Assembly: GCA_009760855.2 (NCBI GenBank)
Contig: WPIO01000008.1
Location: forward strand, 12,538,001-12,602,000
Length of the DNA: 64,000 nucleotides
Source of the DNA: Cristatella mucedo
Taxonomy: Eukaryota > Bryozoa > Phylactolaemata > Cristatellidae
Direction: 5' to 3'
Below the pieces are notes generated by a model, which was given only the letters and a program-made list of their open reading frames with translations, made no database searches and was not told the DNA's origin. Positions 51,661 to 64,000 of this stretch are shown one piece after another; within the stretch, counting starts at the first letter, position 1, and the number at the start of each line of letters is the position of its first letter. Made by a program: the position numbers and the translations under genes.

Positions 51661-52439
51661 TGTTATTATCACTGTCTCGAGGCAGCACAAGTCGACTCAG
51701 GGCTCGTGGGAGTAAGATTCGCAAACATTATGGCCTGCGGGTGCTATGGCAGTGCTAGCGAGGCTTGAATTGGCGCTTGGTGCCGCCTGCCACGTTCGAC
51801 CGCTGCCAATCTGCTTGAAGGCGTTAGAATTCGACCCAGTTTGCTTGCAATTGACTCACCGCAGATTAGCTGAAAGCGTTTCTCTGCACTCGAAGCTCGA
51901 TGGCCGGCTGCACCTCGCACAGCCTCACAGGTCTGCGCACCTTGCACGCATGCGAGGGGGGCCATGTTTTCGTGCATTAAGCTTGGTGGAGTGGTGATGG
52001 CTCACGAGGAGCACGTCCACCGTCGGTTGTAACGAGCATCGAGGCATCGCACGCAGCACGTGCACCGAGAGCTCTACGGCTGAATAGAGCTTCCGGGGAA
52101 GCAGTAGCTCGACAGTTGCCTCCTCCACCGTCGCCCCTCTGGCTCCGGCTTCTGCTGAGAGTAGGCTTGCCTCGATGGCAACATTTGAACGTCCCCACAA
52201 CTAATTGACATATTGAGTCCTATGCCTGTTTTACTATCGCCAGTGATGGCCAGTACGGTGACCTAGCAGTACCCGGACTGGGGGGGGGGGGGTAAGGAAG
52301 GGCGTGGCTTTGATTCTGCCAGCAGTGATGCCCTTGTGTCACTTGAGTTGTGCAGATGCTCAGCTGCTGAGCAATGCCCCAACTGACATAAACAGCCCGT
52401 GGACATACACCGATTACGGGCATAATATTAATAATAGGA

Positions 52440-53800
52440 ACAATGATCATAATCAGGCGTTTGTGTAGCGTCCTAAGAGAGCTATCACTCTTTCTAGGCA
52501 CTTTGCATATCCTAAACAGGAAGCATGTAACTTGCTTGCTGACATTCGATGAACTGGCCTGACTAATAAGTAGTTTGACTAGGTAAGCAGGAGCAAGAGA
52601 ATGAAGGGACCTAACCGTGAGGGACAAAGCCTTAAAGTCAATATTCTGTTTGATGGCGATCCATTGCAGGTAGGCGAGAAGTGTGGCAGCTGATGTGGCA
52701 GCTACGACGCTCGCGACAGACCAACCAGGCTGCAGAGTTGAGTACCAACTGTAAATGCTTTAGTGCATACGCCGGAAGACCTACGAGTCGATTACATTTT
52801 TTGCAAAGTGAATAATTACTAGTGCTATTTTTATTGTGGTTAGATCGACTCACAAGGGGTCCCTGCAGGTGAGAGAACGAGAGATTCAAGAGATTGTTTA
52901 GCAACTGCCATGAAAGGCTTGAATTCAAAGGCGAAGCCTGGGGGAGGGGTGGCAGGCTTGGATGTGATATACTTGGTATCCTCTAAGGCGGCCCAAATTT
53001 TGACAATTTTTTGTTAAGTGAAAGTATGCAGGCATGAGCAGATGGGGTCGACTACTAAGCGAAAAGTCACTTTGTAACGGGAAACCCAGATTCGTGAAGA
53101 TGTTACTTGAGATATGCTGGTCAAGCCCTTCTTGAGCGATAGATTTCCCTATTTCTGAGTAAGGCTAGGTTTACCCATAACTAGAAAAGTTGGTTTCGAA
53201 GTCATTCAATTTGAGAAAGCTTTTTGCTGTCCTAGTAGAAATGTCAAGTCATACATGCAGCGAGGTATTCTAGAGTTTAGCATGAGTGACGGTCAGTAGG
53301 GATAAAAGCACTCGAGCATTTGTGTGTCAGCGGCATACAAATGAAAGCATATATTGTTACTGGTGATTATATCGGCGAGACGCAGAGTCCAACACTGTGA
53401 ACAGCAGCTGACCAAGCACAAATAAGGTACCCTGTGTATGTGTGCTACATGCGCAACAATTAAAGCATAGATTGTGCCAGGCGGTTACATCTGCAAGAGG
53501 GACACTATACGTTGTGAAGAGCAGTGGACCGAGCACGGAGCCCTGTGGTACCCCATACTTGTGAGTTCGGCGGATGACTGTTGTCCACTGAATACATTGC
53601 TAGCTGAAGTCTTCCACTGAGATCGAGGATTACTATTGCAGTGCAGTGCCAGCGATACCAGGGCGGGAGGAGACGGCTTAAGTAGGATTTGATAATCAAT
53701 AGTACCAATTGCTCACGAAAGATTAAGCAAACAAGGAGAGAGACTACCCGAGCAGACACTCACGATGTCGCTGTGCATTCCCAGCAATGCTGACTGTATC
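52440..53800 (-). mobile_element. LINE A copy, old, 1.3 kb
   Basis: 3' segment at 52465-52520; minus-strand pieces LVGLPAYALKHLQLVLNSAA (near 52770), and an RT part near 53520-53700 with a YGVPQGS-like and GLVWHCSWYRW-like order in broken frames. Large internal gaps. Confidence 0.65.
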
Positions 53801-54328
53801 GAATGATTCGCTCTAAATTTACTAACTGGAGCTTACGAGCTAGGCTTGAAAGTTGAATGTAAGAGTGTGACTTGTATATCACTAAACATTTTAAGTGTTT
53901 TGATTGCGACGGCACTTGTGAGATGAGGCAGAAGTTTTCCTGATCTAGTATTGTCTTGTTTATGAGTGGCCTGCTAACTATTAGGTTCACTCGATCGCCC
54001 AAAGCCTTTGCCTCCTATGAATGGCATCGAACTTAAGGCCGGCCACGAAAATTTTTACAGGTATTTCGAAGTTAATCGACTTGCTCCTGCCAAGTAAGCA
54101 GGTCCCACAACCAACTTTAAAAGGAAAATAAATGTTAGCCATGCAAGAGCAGTGCAAGTTGTCTCCGTACTCTCACTTAACACTTGGCCGACCGCACGCA
54201 AAGCAAACTGAAGGTGCCCTAGGAATGCCCTTTAAACATGTCTACACAAATTACCCATTTATTACCATGAAAATATGATTCCTGTAAAAGTAATGATTAG
54301 TAATACTAATAATCATAAGAAAGATTGA

Positions 54329-54331
<3 letters not shown>

Positions 54332-54366
<35 letters not shown>
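54332..54366. repeat. (AC)n then (AT)n microsatellite
   Basis: ACACACACACACACACAC changes to TATATATATATATATATA at about 54346. Confidence 0.9.
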
Positions 54367-54367
<1 letters not shown>

Positions 54368-54600
54368 CAGCATTCCGAGAGAACTAAATATCCCAACAGG
54401 TGCGTTTTAACTTGGTACAAGAGAATAAAACTAATGTATAGTAACACGCACGGTAGCACGTTTAGGCTGACATGCCAAAGCAAAACAGTGTCATGCTCGG
54501 GCCTGCATTCTAAAGCTAAAAGAAGCCACTCGGGGCCACCGGCAAGTAGGACGGTTGGTAAGCAACCAGCCTGAATCATGCACAATTGCAGTTGAGCAAG
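54363..54600 (-). mobile_element. LINE-like 3' remnant
   Basis: GCATTCCGAGAGAACTAAAT, then GCTGACATGCCAAAGCAAAA and CTCGGGCC resemble the 58.9 kb remnant more than LINE A proper. Assignment is uncertain. Confidence 0.4.
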
Positions 54601-54643
54601 CAAACACCCAGGAACACAAAAAATAATAATTAATAATAAAGAT

Positions 54644-54793
54644 TCATTTGTATAGCTCCCTAAGAGAGCTTAACCTCTATCCAGGTACTTCATATATGCC
54701 ACAGGGCTCGAGCCCACGACTTCGGTCATCAAATACATTCACGTTGACCTCGGTCATCAAAGGTGAGCATCTTGACCGCTGTGCCGAGCCTTC
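54644..54793 (-). mobile_element. SINE1 copy next to the long LINE A
   Basis: AAGAGAGCTTAACCTCTATC (tail), CAGGGCTCGAGCCCACGAC (B-box), a partly duplicated middle (two TCGGTCATCAAA). Ends where the LINE A TTA tail begins at 54799. Confidence 0.75.
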
Positions 54794-54798
54794 TTTTA

Positions 54799-57560
54799 AT
54801 AATAATAATAATAATAATGCACTTGATAAAGCGCCCTCAGAGAACTCAATCTCTTTCTAGGCGCTTTACATTTGCTGCAAAGGGAAATGCAATTGAATGG
54901 TAAGTAAAATCATGCTTGAAAAACAAACAAAATGAATAACATGGTTAGGGGTGACATGCACAAGGTCAGCATGCAAATGTGGTTAGTGGCAACATGCACA
55001 GTGTCAGCATGCGTAAGCACATCAAGGACGAATCACAGCGACCCACTAAATGCTGTCCTAAATAGGTGTGTTTTTTAAAAGTTCCTTTTAAATGAGGTCA
55101 GGTGAGGGGATGTTCTGATGCAGATCGGGAGGGAGTTCCAGGCTTCGGGAGCATACGAACTAAATGCACGGTCTCCACAGGATTTAAGGTTTGTATAAGG
55201 TATTTGTAGACTGTTGGATTCCGAAAAGCTGGTGGTACGATACTTGGCCTGATGGGGTAGTATATCTGAGAGATAGGCTGGAGCCAAAGGATGAAGGGAC
55301 CTGAAAGTGAGCAACAAAACCTTGAAGTCAATCCGTTGCTTGACTGGTAACCAGTGCAGGTCGGCGAGAAGTGGAGTAATGTGGCAACTGCGACGCTCAC
55401 GACAGACAAGCCTAGCTGCCGAGTTTTGCACCAGCTGCAATCGCCTGATCGCACATGCTGGTAGGCCAGAAAGCAGTGAGTTGCAGAAGTCGAGACGAGA
55501 TGTCACGAATGCATGGACCAACTTGGACGTGGTAGCCTTATCTAAACAAGCCCGAATTTTAGCAATGTTATGAAGCTGAAAATAGGCAGATTTGACTGTG
55601 GAGCTGATATGGTCGTCTAACGAGAGTTCGCTTTGGAATATGACAACTAGATTTCGAGCTGATTCAACTTGAGATATGCTGGCAGAGCCAATTTTGAGAG
55701 CCAGCCTTTCCAATTTGTGAATCACACTGGGTTTGCCCATTACTAGTAAGTTAGTTTTATCATCGTTTAGTTTGAGAAAATTTGCTGCCATCCATGTACG
55801 GCTGTCATCAATGCGTGCAGCAAGTGAGTTGAGAGAATTTGAGATGCTCGAAGGCTGGGAGGGATCAAAGCAAAGGTACAACTGAGTGTCATCCGCATAG
55901 AAGTGAAAGCTTAGATTGTGCTTGGCAATCACATCAGAAAGAGGGAGAGTATAAACCGTGAAAAGAACCAGACCTAGCACGAAGCCCTGAGGTACTCCAT
56001 ATTTCAGAGGTACTTCAGATGATCTTTGTCCATTCACGTCAATACTCTGGAGTCTCCCACTGAGATAGGACCTGAACCACTGCAGAGCAGTGCCAGTGAT
56101 GCCCAGGCGAGATGAGAGGCGCTCTAGAAGAACTTTGTGATCGGTGGTATCAAAAGCTGCCGAAAGATCGAGCAAAACAAGCAGAGACACTTTACCTATG
56201 TCTGCATTCCTAAGTAGGTCGTTGTATACCCTAAGCAATGCTGACTCTGTGGAGTGATTAGCTCTAAAGCCAGACTGGAACTTACTAGCAAGGTGTGAGG
56301 TTTCGATATATGAGTTCAGCTGATCTGCCACGACCCATTCCAGTGTCTTTGATAGGAATGGTAGAAGGGAGACTGGGCGGTAGTTGCTTAAGTTCTATTG
56401 GTCTAGTGTCGATTTCTTGAGAAGTGGCCTGACTACAGCTTTTTTGAAAGGTGCTGGGACATGACCTTAGGCTAATTACATATTAATGATGTTAGTTATG
56501 CATAGCAGCAGCAGATCAATGCAACGTAGGAGCAGGACAGTGGGAATAAAGTCCAGAGGACTTGTTGTCGTCTTTGATTGAGATACGAACTTTAGGACTA
56601 GATCACTAGTGACCTGCTTAAATGCAGACATTGAGGTGCAGCCAGCTACCGAGGAACAGCGTTCTAGTGGGGAGGTTGTCATCAAAGGGATAGATTCCCT
56701 GATCTTGTCTATCTTCTGCACAAAGAATCGAGAGAAGCGATCGGCTAGATCATCACAAGGATCATCAGGTAAGGAGCTAATCTGGGAATAGTTGAGGAGA
56801 TGGTTTATTGTCGACATCAGCATTTTTGGATTGTGCATCTGTGATTCAACAATGTTTCTATAGAAGCTAGACTTGGCCTATGCTAGGATGTAGTCTTCAT
56901 ATGCCTGTCGATTGACAGTTAGTCCGGATCTTTTGTATGCTTTTTCAAGCTTTCGCTTAGTAGACCTGGCTAGTTTAATGTCTGTGGTATACCATAGGCC
57001 ATCTGGGCGGGGCGCATAGTGCGCTTTGTCAGAGGTGCAAACTCGTCGAGCGTGTCAGCTAGTGTCGTGTTGTAGCTATCTACCAATGATGGCAGATCGG
57101 AGGGAGGACTGAGCAACAGAGGTGAAGCAGATATTCTCGCACGGACAGCATCGATGTCAAGGGTCTTGAGGTTTCGCGATTGACAGGTTATTTTAGAGGA
57201 GGATGTGGGCACACACTGTAGATTGAATGAGATATGCATGTGGTCAGATAAGCAGGATTTGGTAATAATTGGTGATGACAAAGTGCAGTTGTATGAGAAA
57301 ATCTGGTCGAGTGTGTGACCCTTGATGTGGGTAGGGCCATGCACATGAGCCACAAGAGACAATGAGTCAGTCAATGCACGAAATTCGGTGCTGAAAGCGT
57401 CAGATAAGATATCAAAGTGAACGTTGAAATCACCCATAACGAGGAAGAATCGATTGCTTGCACACAGAATCGAAATGAGATCGGAGAAATCTGAGATAAA
57501 GGAGGATTTAAGAAGTTCGTAGGGACGAAAGGGAAGCTGACCGGATCAGATGCGTCTTTA
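54799..57560 (-). mobile_element. LINE family A (CR1/L2-like), longest copy, endonuclease and RT parts
   Basis: On the minus strand: endonuclease C-terminal part at 57437-56970 (GDFNVHFD, then LDQIFSYN and SDHMHISF), a connecting piece at 56838-56476 (PLDFIPTVLLLRC), and reverse transcriptase at 56331-55075 with LLDLSAAFDTTDH (motif A), VPQGFVLG (motif B) and FYADDTQLY (motif C). The C-terminal part contains [19 protein letters not shown], typical of CR1/L2-type LINEs. The 3' end is about 280 bp of non-coding DNA plus a (TTA)n tail at 54799-54820. It is 5'-truncated and interrupted by stops, so not active as it stands. Confidence 0.9.
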
Positions 57561-57599
57561 GCTGATGTAGTTTGGTTGCGCAGTAGAGAGCCAGCCGAT

Positions 57600-58800
57600 G
57601 CCTAACACCGACAGTTTATTCCCAGCACACGGAGCCCCAGAGCGCACGGCTTCCCTCAGCCCCTGCCCTCACACGACTCCCCTCCCCTGGTCGACTCCGA
57701 TGACTCATCGACCACAACTGTGCACCGGCCAACCCTGATGGTGAATCCACCATCTGGCCACCAGCTGGTCCATGCCACATCAAAGGCGGATCACAGCAGT
57801 GCACTGGCCGACCCTGATGGTGAATCCACCATCTGGCCACCAGCTGGTTACTGGCCTCTGTCCATACCACATCACAGGCGGACCCCAGCTGTGCACCGGC
57901 CCCTCTCGGTGGTGCTTCTAACAGCTCACCAGTAGCTTATCAGAGGAGCCTGCATACGATACATACATGCGAACTACAGCTGATACTTAAACGATGCACC
58001 GTCATTGCAGGTAGTGGCCGTGGCTAGAAGCGAGTACCGGACTTTCGGTTCGTGCGAGCTGAAGGCTCGGTCATCACCACTAAACCATAAGTCACCCATC
58101 GCAAAATTAAAATTTTCACACAAAGTCCATGAATAAATCACCACCTGGTTTCAGTCACGGCAGCGTTTTCTGCTAAGACGATAGGCAAAACGAACGTCTT
58201 TCACAGCCCCGGAGCCTACCTTCAAGCTCCCACCAGATAACTTAGCTTTCATCACACCAAATAGACGAGGACACTGCAGTTTGGCGCTCACCAGTGACGG
58301 CTGATTGGTCGACGGACCGTAGCTGCCTGCCGGCTCCTACCTAAGCTAGGGCAAAAGCTAATCGAGGGCAGGTCAGAGGACGACACTGCCTACCACCGGC
58401 CGTCGTCCGAGCCACAGATCTCAACGACACATGCTACAGCCATAGAAAGCATACCGTGCGCTGTTTAGTGACAAAAAATCTCAGGTGCAATCCAGCCCTC
58501 AGTGCCAGCGATACCAGATCGCTTGGAGAAAGCTGGTCGACCAGCAGCCAGCTGCTTGCAAAGACGAAAGCTTATGTAAAGCGGCTCGAACGCCGCTGCA
58601 TCTGCCGGGCAATGATAACAGAACATAGTGCGGTTTAACATCACGGTGAACTATGGTGAAAAATAGTAATTTCGGTGACAGCTTCATATTCAAATCGCAG
58701 GACACCGCAGTTTCCTGCTGCATCAGGAGACACAATAGACATTGCTGTGTCAGGCGTCGGAGGCACGATTAAGTTCCCTCACCAAATACTTCATAAGCAC
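57600..58800. other. Intergenic, tandem repeat then nothing recognised
   Basis: Apart from the repeat at 57716, short frames without motifs. Next unique DNA before the diverged LINE at 58.8 kb. Confidence 0.45.
57716..57905. repeat. Imperfect tandem repeat, two and a half units
   Basis: TGCACCGGCC or TGCACTGGCC recurs at 57721, 57800 and 57892; between them CCCTGATGGTGAATCCACCA and TCTGGCCACCAGCTGG occur twice. Spacings are 79 and 92 bp because of a short insertion. Confidence 0.85.
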
Positions 58801-58819
58801 CAAAAAAAGCAAAAATAAT

Positions 58820-59380
58820 AATTCTTCTGCATAGCACACTAAAAGAACTTAATCTCCATCTAAAAGCAGTTTAACTTACTGCTCGAGAATCAGTACAATG
58901 ACAAGCACTGTATGGAGTATGCAAAAGCAAACAAGAATCGTGCTTGGGCCATCATGCTAAAACAAGCATTAAGACACTCAAGCAACCTATCAGTAAAACC
59001 TCCGGCAAGTAACGTGCACTGAGTCGTGCACTGGTAAGCACGCAAAGAACGCAGAACCAAAAAAGTAAAGTAAAAGAAAATTTCCACTGGGGCAAAGCTG
59101 GAGAAGCTTACCAAAGCAGACGAGTCTTGAGCTAAGACTGATACAAGGTAGTGACTGTTGCAGGAAGTGATCTACAGACTTTCGGTGCCTACGAAGAGAA
59201 GGATCGATCGCCAAAAGATTTCAATCTAGCACGGAATAGGAAAGACTGATGGCGAGCTGTTGAGGAGTGGATGGTGTGAGAGCACTCTGGAGGAGCAAGG
59301 AGGTCGGGCAGGCATGTAACGCCGAGGGCTCGGCGGAGTGGGCTTAACCTGCTGCTTACCGAGAGGTGCAACATACTGCC
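58820..59380 (-). mobile_element. LINE A-like 3' copy, diverged subfamily
   Basis: AATAATAATT tail, AAAGAACTTAATCTCCATCT, then minus-strand coding RLSPLRRALGVTCLPDLLAP and ARLKSFGDRSFSS. Same plan as LINE A ([13 protein letters not shown]) but with its own sequence. Confidence 0.6.
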
Positions 59381-59499
59381 GAATACGGTTCGGTGCGCAA
59401 TAAGCAGGCCGCTACGGAATGAGTGTTCCTGGCGCTGACCTACTTGCCGTTACTAAAGGGGATCGTGAGTCCGGGGCGTGAATTGGAAAGAAACACAGA

Positions 59500-60236
<737 letters not shown>

Positions 60237-60285
60237 ATGGGGCAAGAACTTGGTCGTGTTGGGCCCGGCACCGTGGGCCATTACG
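60237..60285 (+). CDS. Possible first coding exon, MGQELGRVG; ABL-like N terminus
   Basis: ATG in the context GAGACAATGG, 16 codons reading MGQELGRVGPGTVGHY, then TTACG/GTAAGG donor in phase 1. It sits 82 bases after a long CGG tract in a CpG-rich block, as a first exon would. Gly2 with Gly6 suits N-myristoylation. The start resembles MGQQxGxV of ABL tyrosine kinases from memory, but 16 residues cannot prove it and no second exon was found up to 64000. Confidence 0.4.
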
Positions 60286-60854
60286 GTAAGGAAGTAAAAC
60301 CGTCGCTCGGCCACCGGATGGATGGGCTACCGAGTCCAGCTTGAATGCTGAAAAGGTTGCTGACAATGTGGTTTTTTTTGGACAGAGTTATGGCCGAGGT
60401 TGACAGGCCAGCCAACATCAATAAGCCGCTCCCGGCGGACGGCAGACCGATTTTAAAGGCCGAATTGACACCGCTGGTCCCAGAGCTCCGAGTGGCTAGC
60501 TCTTAAGCTCTTGCTCTCTCATGCCATACTGGCGCTTCTCTCTGGCTCGCTGCTCCAGGACGAAGAAGTTCTTGCCCGCCGAACGGTTCTTGTTCGCGCG
60601 CTAAAATTAAGCTAAGGCCAGCGCGGCGCTACAGGCATGCTGGTGCAAGCAAGCGAAGTGACCTGTAATTTTTTAGACTGGGGATCCTTAAATCGAGTCG
60701 AGGTTTTGGATCCAGTGAAGCTCAGACAGAAGTGGTGCGATCAAGATTGCTCCGGTCCGAGAGTGTCCTCCCGCTTTAGGAAGGCCTGGCTCCGCTGACC
60801 CCCACCCCGCCCCGCCCCGACATAGCCTGATGTAATAAATAAATAATAAATACT

Positions 60855-60917
60855 AGCTGATTTAACAGCCTCTTTTTGTATAGCGACAGAAGAACCTTTA
60901 CGGCTATCACCACCGCT
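60855..60917 (-). mobile_element. SINE2 3' end fragment
   Basis: GATTTAACAGCCTCTTTTTG, TATAGCGACAGAAGAACCTT, GGCTATCACCACCGCTT: nearly identical to 14283-14340. Confidence 0.7.
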
Positions 60918-61097
60918 TCCGAATCTGGACCTGGGCGCAGAACGCCGAAGCCCAAGTGACCATCCTAGCCAAACGGAGAGAAACAAGTTTACGCCTACTC
61001 CGGATGGTCGCCTTGACTCTGCGACGCCCTCGAGTCTGCCGAGGTGCTATGTAGACGCGTATACGAAGTAGTTTTAATTTATTAATTCTAAAGCCAG

Positions 61098-61232
61098 GTG
61101 TATCCCTCACAGGAATCGCGCGGGTCCTGCAGTGGGCGATCCTTTATTGCTCACTGTAAGCGTTGGTGACAGCCGTTAAGGCTTTTCTGCCGCTATGTAA
61201 ATGAGGCTGATAAATCGCTAACCTTTTTTAAA
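61098..61232 (+). mobile_element. SINE2 3' part
   Basis: GTCCTGCAGTGGGCGATCCT, TTATTGCTCACTGTAAGCG, then CTATGTAAATGAGGCTGAT. Lacks the tRNA-like head. Confidence 0.68.
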
Positions 61233-61293
61233 TAATTATACTGTTCTCATGGCTTCATGCGGTCCCATGCTCGAGTAACAACGGAACGCTCTA

Positions 61294-61434
61294 GCCGAGC
61301 TGGTTTGGTCCAGCGGTTAAGGTGCTCGCCCCCGACCGCGGTCTGGCTAAGGTCGCGGGCTCGAGCCCGGAGGCATATGTGAAGCGCCTGAACAGCGATT
61401 AAGTTCTCTTGGGGCGCTATACAAATGAATTATA
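61294..61434 (+). mobile_element. SINE1 copy, well preserved
   Basis: AGCCGAGCTGGTTTGGTCCA through GGTCGCGGGCTCGAGCCC to GGGGCGCTATACAAATGAAT. Probably closest to the family consensus. Confidence 0.85.
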
Positions 61435-61559
61435 TCCTCAAGCCGCTGCTGTAATTAACACCCATCGATTGCCGCCGTTTGGCAGCCATCGCGGCCTATT
61501 TTAAAAAGTTGAATTTTTTTGCAACCCCCTTTCGGCAAGGTCAAGTCACGTGCATATCG

Positions 61560-61652
61560 AAATCCGCTTAGGCTTTGAGCTCGCTGTAGAAAGCTCTCCT
61601 GCGCTAAACCCACTTAGTATATGTGGCTTTGCGGATATCCATTACGTTACAT
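61560..61652 (+). mobile_element. LINE family B 3' end fragment
   Basis: AAATCCGCTTAGGCTTTGAG, AAGCTCTCCTGCG and GTGGCTTTGCGGATATCCAT match the ends at 15.6 and 27.9 kb. Confidence 0.55.
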
Positions 61653-62232
61653 TACCCCTAAGAGATGCGACATCATCACCTTCTTAGCATCCGTGTCAAG
61701 GCCGGCGGCCCTCTCGCGAGACAGAGACTTTAGTCCAAAGTGCGCCGTCCGGCAGCTCCCTCGGCGTCCGTGTGCAGCCGGCCCGCTGAACCGAACGTAC
61801 TGGCGCGGACGTGTCAGTAGGTGGGTTTTTTGCCGTCGTGCCGTGTTTCGCGAACCGAGTGACGCCGGCGATAGTACTAAAAACTCAGAGCCCAACTCAG
61901 TTCAATTGCTTAGGCACAGCCGCGCGCTGCTTCGATGACCCAGGCTTTCGTGCAGCAGCCACGGCCAGAGATTGACGCATCAACCTTTCGCAGCCGCAGC
62001 AATTCAGGGTGCCGCGACTAATGAATGCCAGATATAAGCTGGCAGATTTAGCACGCCGCCGTCTTGCTGGCTCGTCTCTCTCTCTCTCTTGGAAGTCTGC
62101 GCTCGTGACGCCGCCGCGCAGCAGCCTGCATTCGCGGCCCCGCAGCGTCCGCGCGATCGGAGGTCGCGATGCGAGCCACGTGCGCGGCGGCAGCGGATTT
62201 CGCTGAGCGTTTCGTCGCCACCAGCTGCAGCG

Positions 62233-62490
62233 TCAATAATAATAATAATAATAATATTGCACTTGATAAAGCGCACCCAGAGAACTTAATCTCTTTCTAG
62301 GCGCTTTACATTTGCTGCAAAGTGATACGCAATAGAATAGTAAGTAAAATCATGCTTGAAAAACAAACAAAATGAATAATATGGTTAGGGGTGACATGCA
62401 CAGGGTCAGCATGCAAATGTGGTTAGTGGCAGCATGCACAGTGTCAGCACGCATAAGCACAACAAAGACGAATCACAGGGACCCACTAAA
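62233..62490 (-). mobile_element. LINE A 3' copy, 260 bp
   Basis: TTA tail at 62233-62255 and a well-kept 3' region ending at GGGACCCACTAAA, where GC-rich unique DNA begins. Recent, heavily 5'-truncated insertion in a CpG-rich block. Confidence 0.88.
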
Positions 62491-62494
62491 AGCG

Positions 62495-63679
62495 TCGAAA
62501 TTAATCTTCTTCTTCATTTCGCGCTCGGCTCCGCGCCCTCTGTCGGGACCGCGACGCCTACTCCTCTGCGGGGGCGAGCAGCGGAGACCCGGTTTCAGAT
62601 GGATGACGCGTTGTCAAAATCGCTACAAAACCTTTAGAAAAGCCATGCAAATGGCTGATTGTTATCGCTACTATTATCATTGTTGAAAAGCTCAACGCAA
62701 AGGGACACCGCCGCGTGCGCGCACGAGGGCTCGGCCAGCGCACGATTGAACATCGAGTGCCGTCACCGGGTCGGCGCTCGATGGAGAAGCAAGCGGCCGC
62801 CGCAGTGGATTAGCAAGCGGCCGCCGTTGCTCCAGTATGTGGCTTCGAAGAGCGGCGCGCCGCCGCCGCGGTGGCGGCGAACCGACCGCCGCCGCTGGCT
62901 CTGCCCAGGCTGGAGCCGGCGATCGCGAAAAACGCTGGCCTAGGCAGCGGTCTACCCTCTCAAACGGTGAGCGCTGCAGCGCGCGCGCGCGCGCGTGCCA
63001 AGGCGGGCTACGGAGCCGGCTGCGGCTCGCGAGAGCGGCGATCGTCCGAGCGGAAACGCCGGCTCAGTCACGGGACACGTCCGGCAGTGCGGCGCCCAGG
63101 CCACCGCTGCGATAGTAACCAATCAACGGGCTGTTCTGGCGCGCTCAGCGGTCGGTGGCCGTACGCGGAAGTACGTATCTCGCCGCGGGCCCGCTGGCTT
63201 CGCGCTGCCGTTTGCAGCCGCGCAGTCGCCGAGGATGAACCGCAAAGGTAGTTCGAAGGCGCGCCGTCGCCGCGCGGCTTCGATTGCTCTCGTCTTGAGC
63301 GAGCGCGCGCGCGCGCACGCGCTCGCGGTCTCCTGGTACTGGTCGCCGCCAGCTCTTGCCGCTGTGCTCGCTCTGCCGCTGTCGCCGCGAGGTGCGTGCG
63401 TAGCTCCGTCGGCGCGCCGCCGCGCCGGTTCGTCGGAGTGCGCCACGAAAGTGCCCGGCGCAGGCCGGCCAAAACCGGGAGCGTCGGTCCGAAGCGTGCG
63501 GCGGCCCGGCGGCCAGCCGAGCTCAGGGTGCCAGCGCGACGCCGGAGCCAGGCTCCATGCCGCTGGGGCGGGCAGGCTTTGAGCAAGCCCCACCCGGTGG
63601 CGGCAAGCGGCCACTTCCAGTAATGTTGGGCGGTGTTACGTTATGCGTGCGGCGAGTCGCCAGTGGTGGCGTCGCTGGC

Positions 63680-63690
<11 letters not shown>
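62495..63690. promoter_or_regulatory. CpG island-like block, possible promoter
   Basis: About 1.2 kb, very GC- and CpG-rich (GCGCGCGCGCGCG at 62981, CGAGCGCGCGCGCGCGCACG at 63300). Several long frames overlap on both strands, as composition predicts. An ATG at 63235 with a nearby AAAG/GTAGTT could be a first exon (MNRK) but nothing supports it. Confidence 0.4.

Positions 63691-63774
<84 letters not shown>
63688..63774. repeat. (GA)n microsatellite
   Basis: About 43 uninterrupted units next to the GC-rich block at the window end. Confidence 0.97.
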
Positions 63775-63776
<2 letters not shown>

Positions 63777-64000
63777 TGGTCGGAAGTTGGGTTTGCTTTG
63801 CCAAAGTCTCCCGAAGTGGGGCGTCCTGGCAGCACCACTCGGCCCAGCTCGGCCCCCAGCACTGAAGAGCTGCGCTCAGCTCGGCGGGATGTGCCTGCGT
63901 GTGTGCTTGCACTGCTAGTGTATAGGGCACACTAATAACAGCGCACACTAACGATGTAGCTTCACTAGTAATAGCATGCACGAATGCCCGCACAGACACT

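Noticed and set aside
61294-61434. tRNA genes
   Set aside because: A- and B-box-like words are present here and in other SINE copies, but no cloverleaf with an acceptor stem forms and each continues into a LINE-like or SINE tail.
63068-63614. Long Arg/Ala/Pro frames near the window end
   Set aside because: Several overlap on both strands in a CpG-rich block; expected from composition.

Overview
The window is nuclear DNA of an animal. Coding sequence is split into short exons with GT-AG splice sites, most of the DNA is introns and repeats, and the recognisable genes are metazoan-type: a ciliary coiled-coil protein, a mitochondrial ribosomal protein, an ELMO-domain GAP and the O-mannose kinase that acts on dystroglycan-type glycans. 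I cannot place the animal more narrowly; the repeats suggest an invertebrate but do not prove it.

Four genes were assembled by hand from exon translations, splice sites and matching intron phases. (1) CABCOCO1-like, minus strand, 2722-9865, seven exons, about 330 aa, possibly with two more N-terminal exons up to 10481. (2) MRPS18C (bS18m), minus strand, 16814-25258, five exons, 172 aa. (3) ELMOD3-like, plus strand, 26563 (or further upstream) to 37637, eight exons, about 335 aa. (4) POMK, plus strand, two exons at 45761-46081 and 49882-50802, 413 aa. MRPS18C and ELMOD3 lie head to head and probably share a promoter region. A possible fifth gene begins at 60237 (plus), where a short exon starting MGQELGRVG follows a (CGG)81 tract of about 243 bp; it resembles the myristoylated ABL-type N terminus but is too short to prove.

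Repeats fill the rest. Family A is a CR1/L2-like LINE with a TTA-rich 3' tail; more than 15 pieces are visible, the longest at 54799-57560 (endonuclease plus reverse transcriptase, broken). Family B is a second, older LINE. Two tRNA-derived SINE families are scattered throughout; SINE1 ends in the same roughly 60 bp and TTA tail as LINE A, which suggests it borrows the LINE A machinery. There is one Tc1/mariner relic, several long GA/CT, AT and TG microsatellites, seven poly-G runs all on the plus strand, two recent tandem duplications and a cluster of three near-identical hairpins at 18539-18637.

Layout: 1-2640 LINE debris; 2650-10480 CABCOCO1; 10.5-12.7 kb GC-rich DNA with a GGA tract; 12.7-16.8 kb repeats; 16.8-25.3 kb MRPS18C; 25.3-37.6 kb ELMOD3; 37.6-45.7 kb intergenic repeats; 45.7-50.8 kb POMK; 51-59.4 kb mostly LINE A; 59.5-64 kb two CpG-rich blocks with the CGG tract and the possible new gene start.
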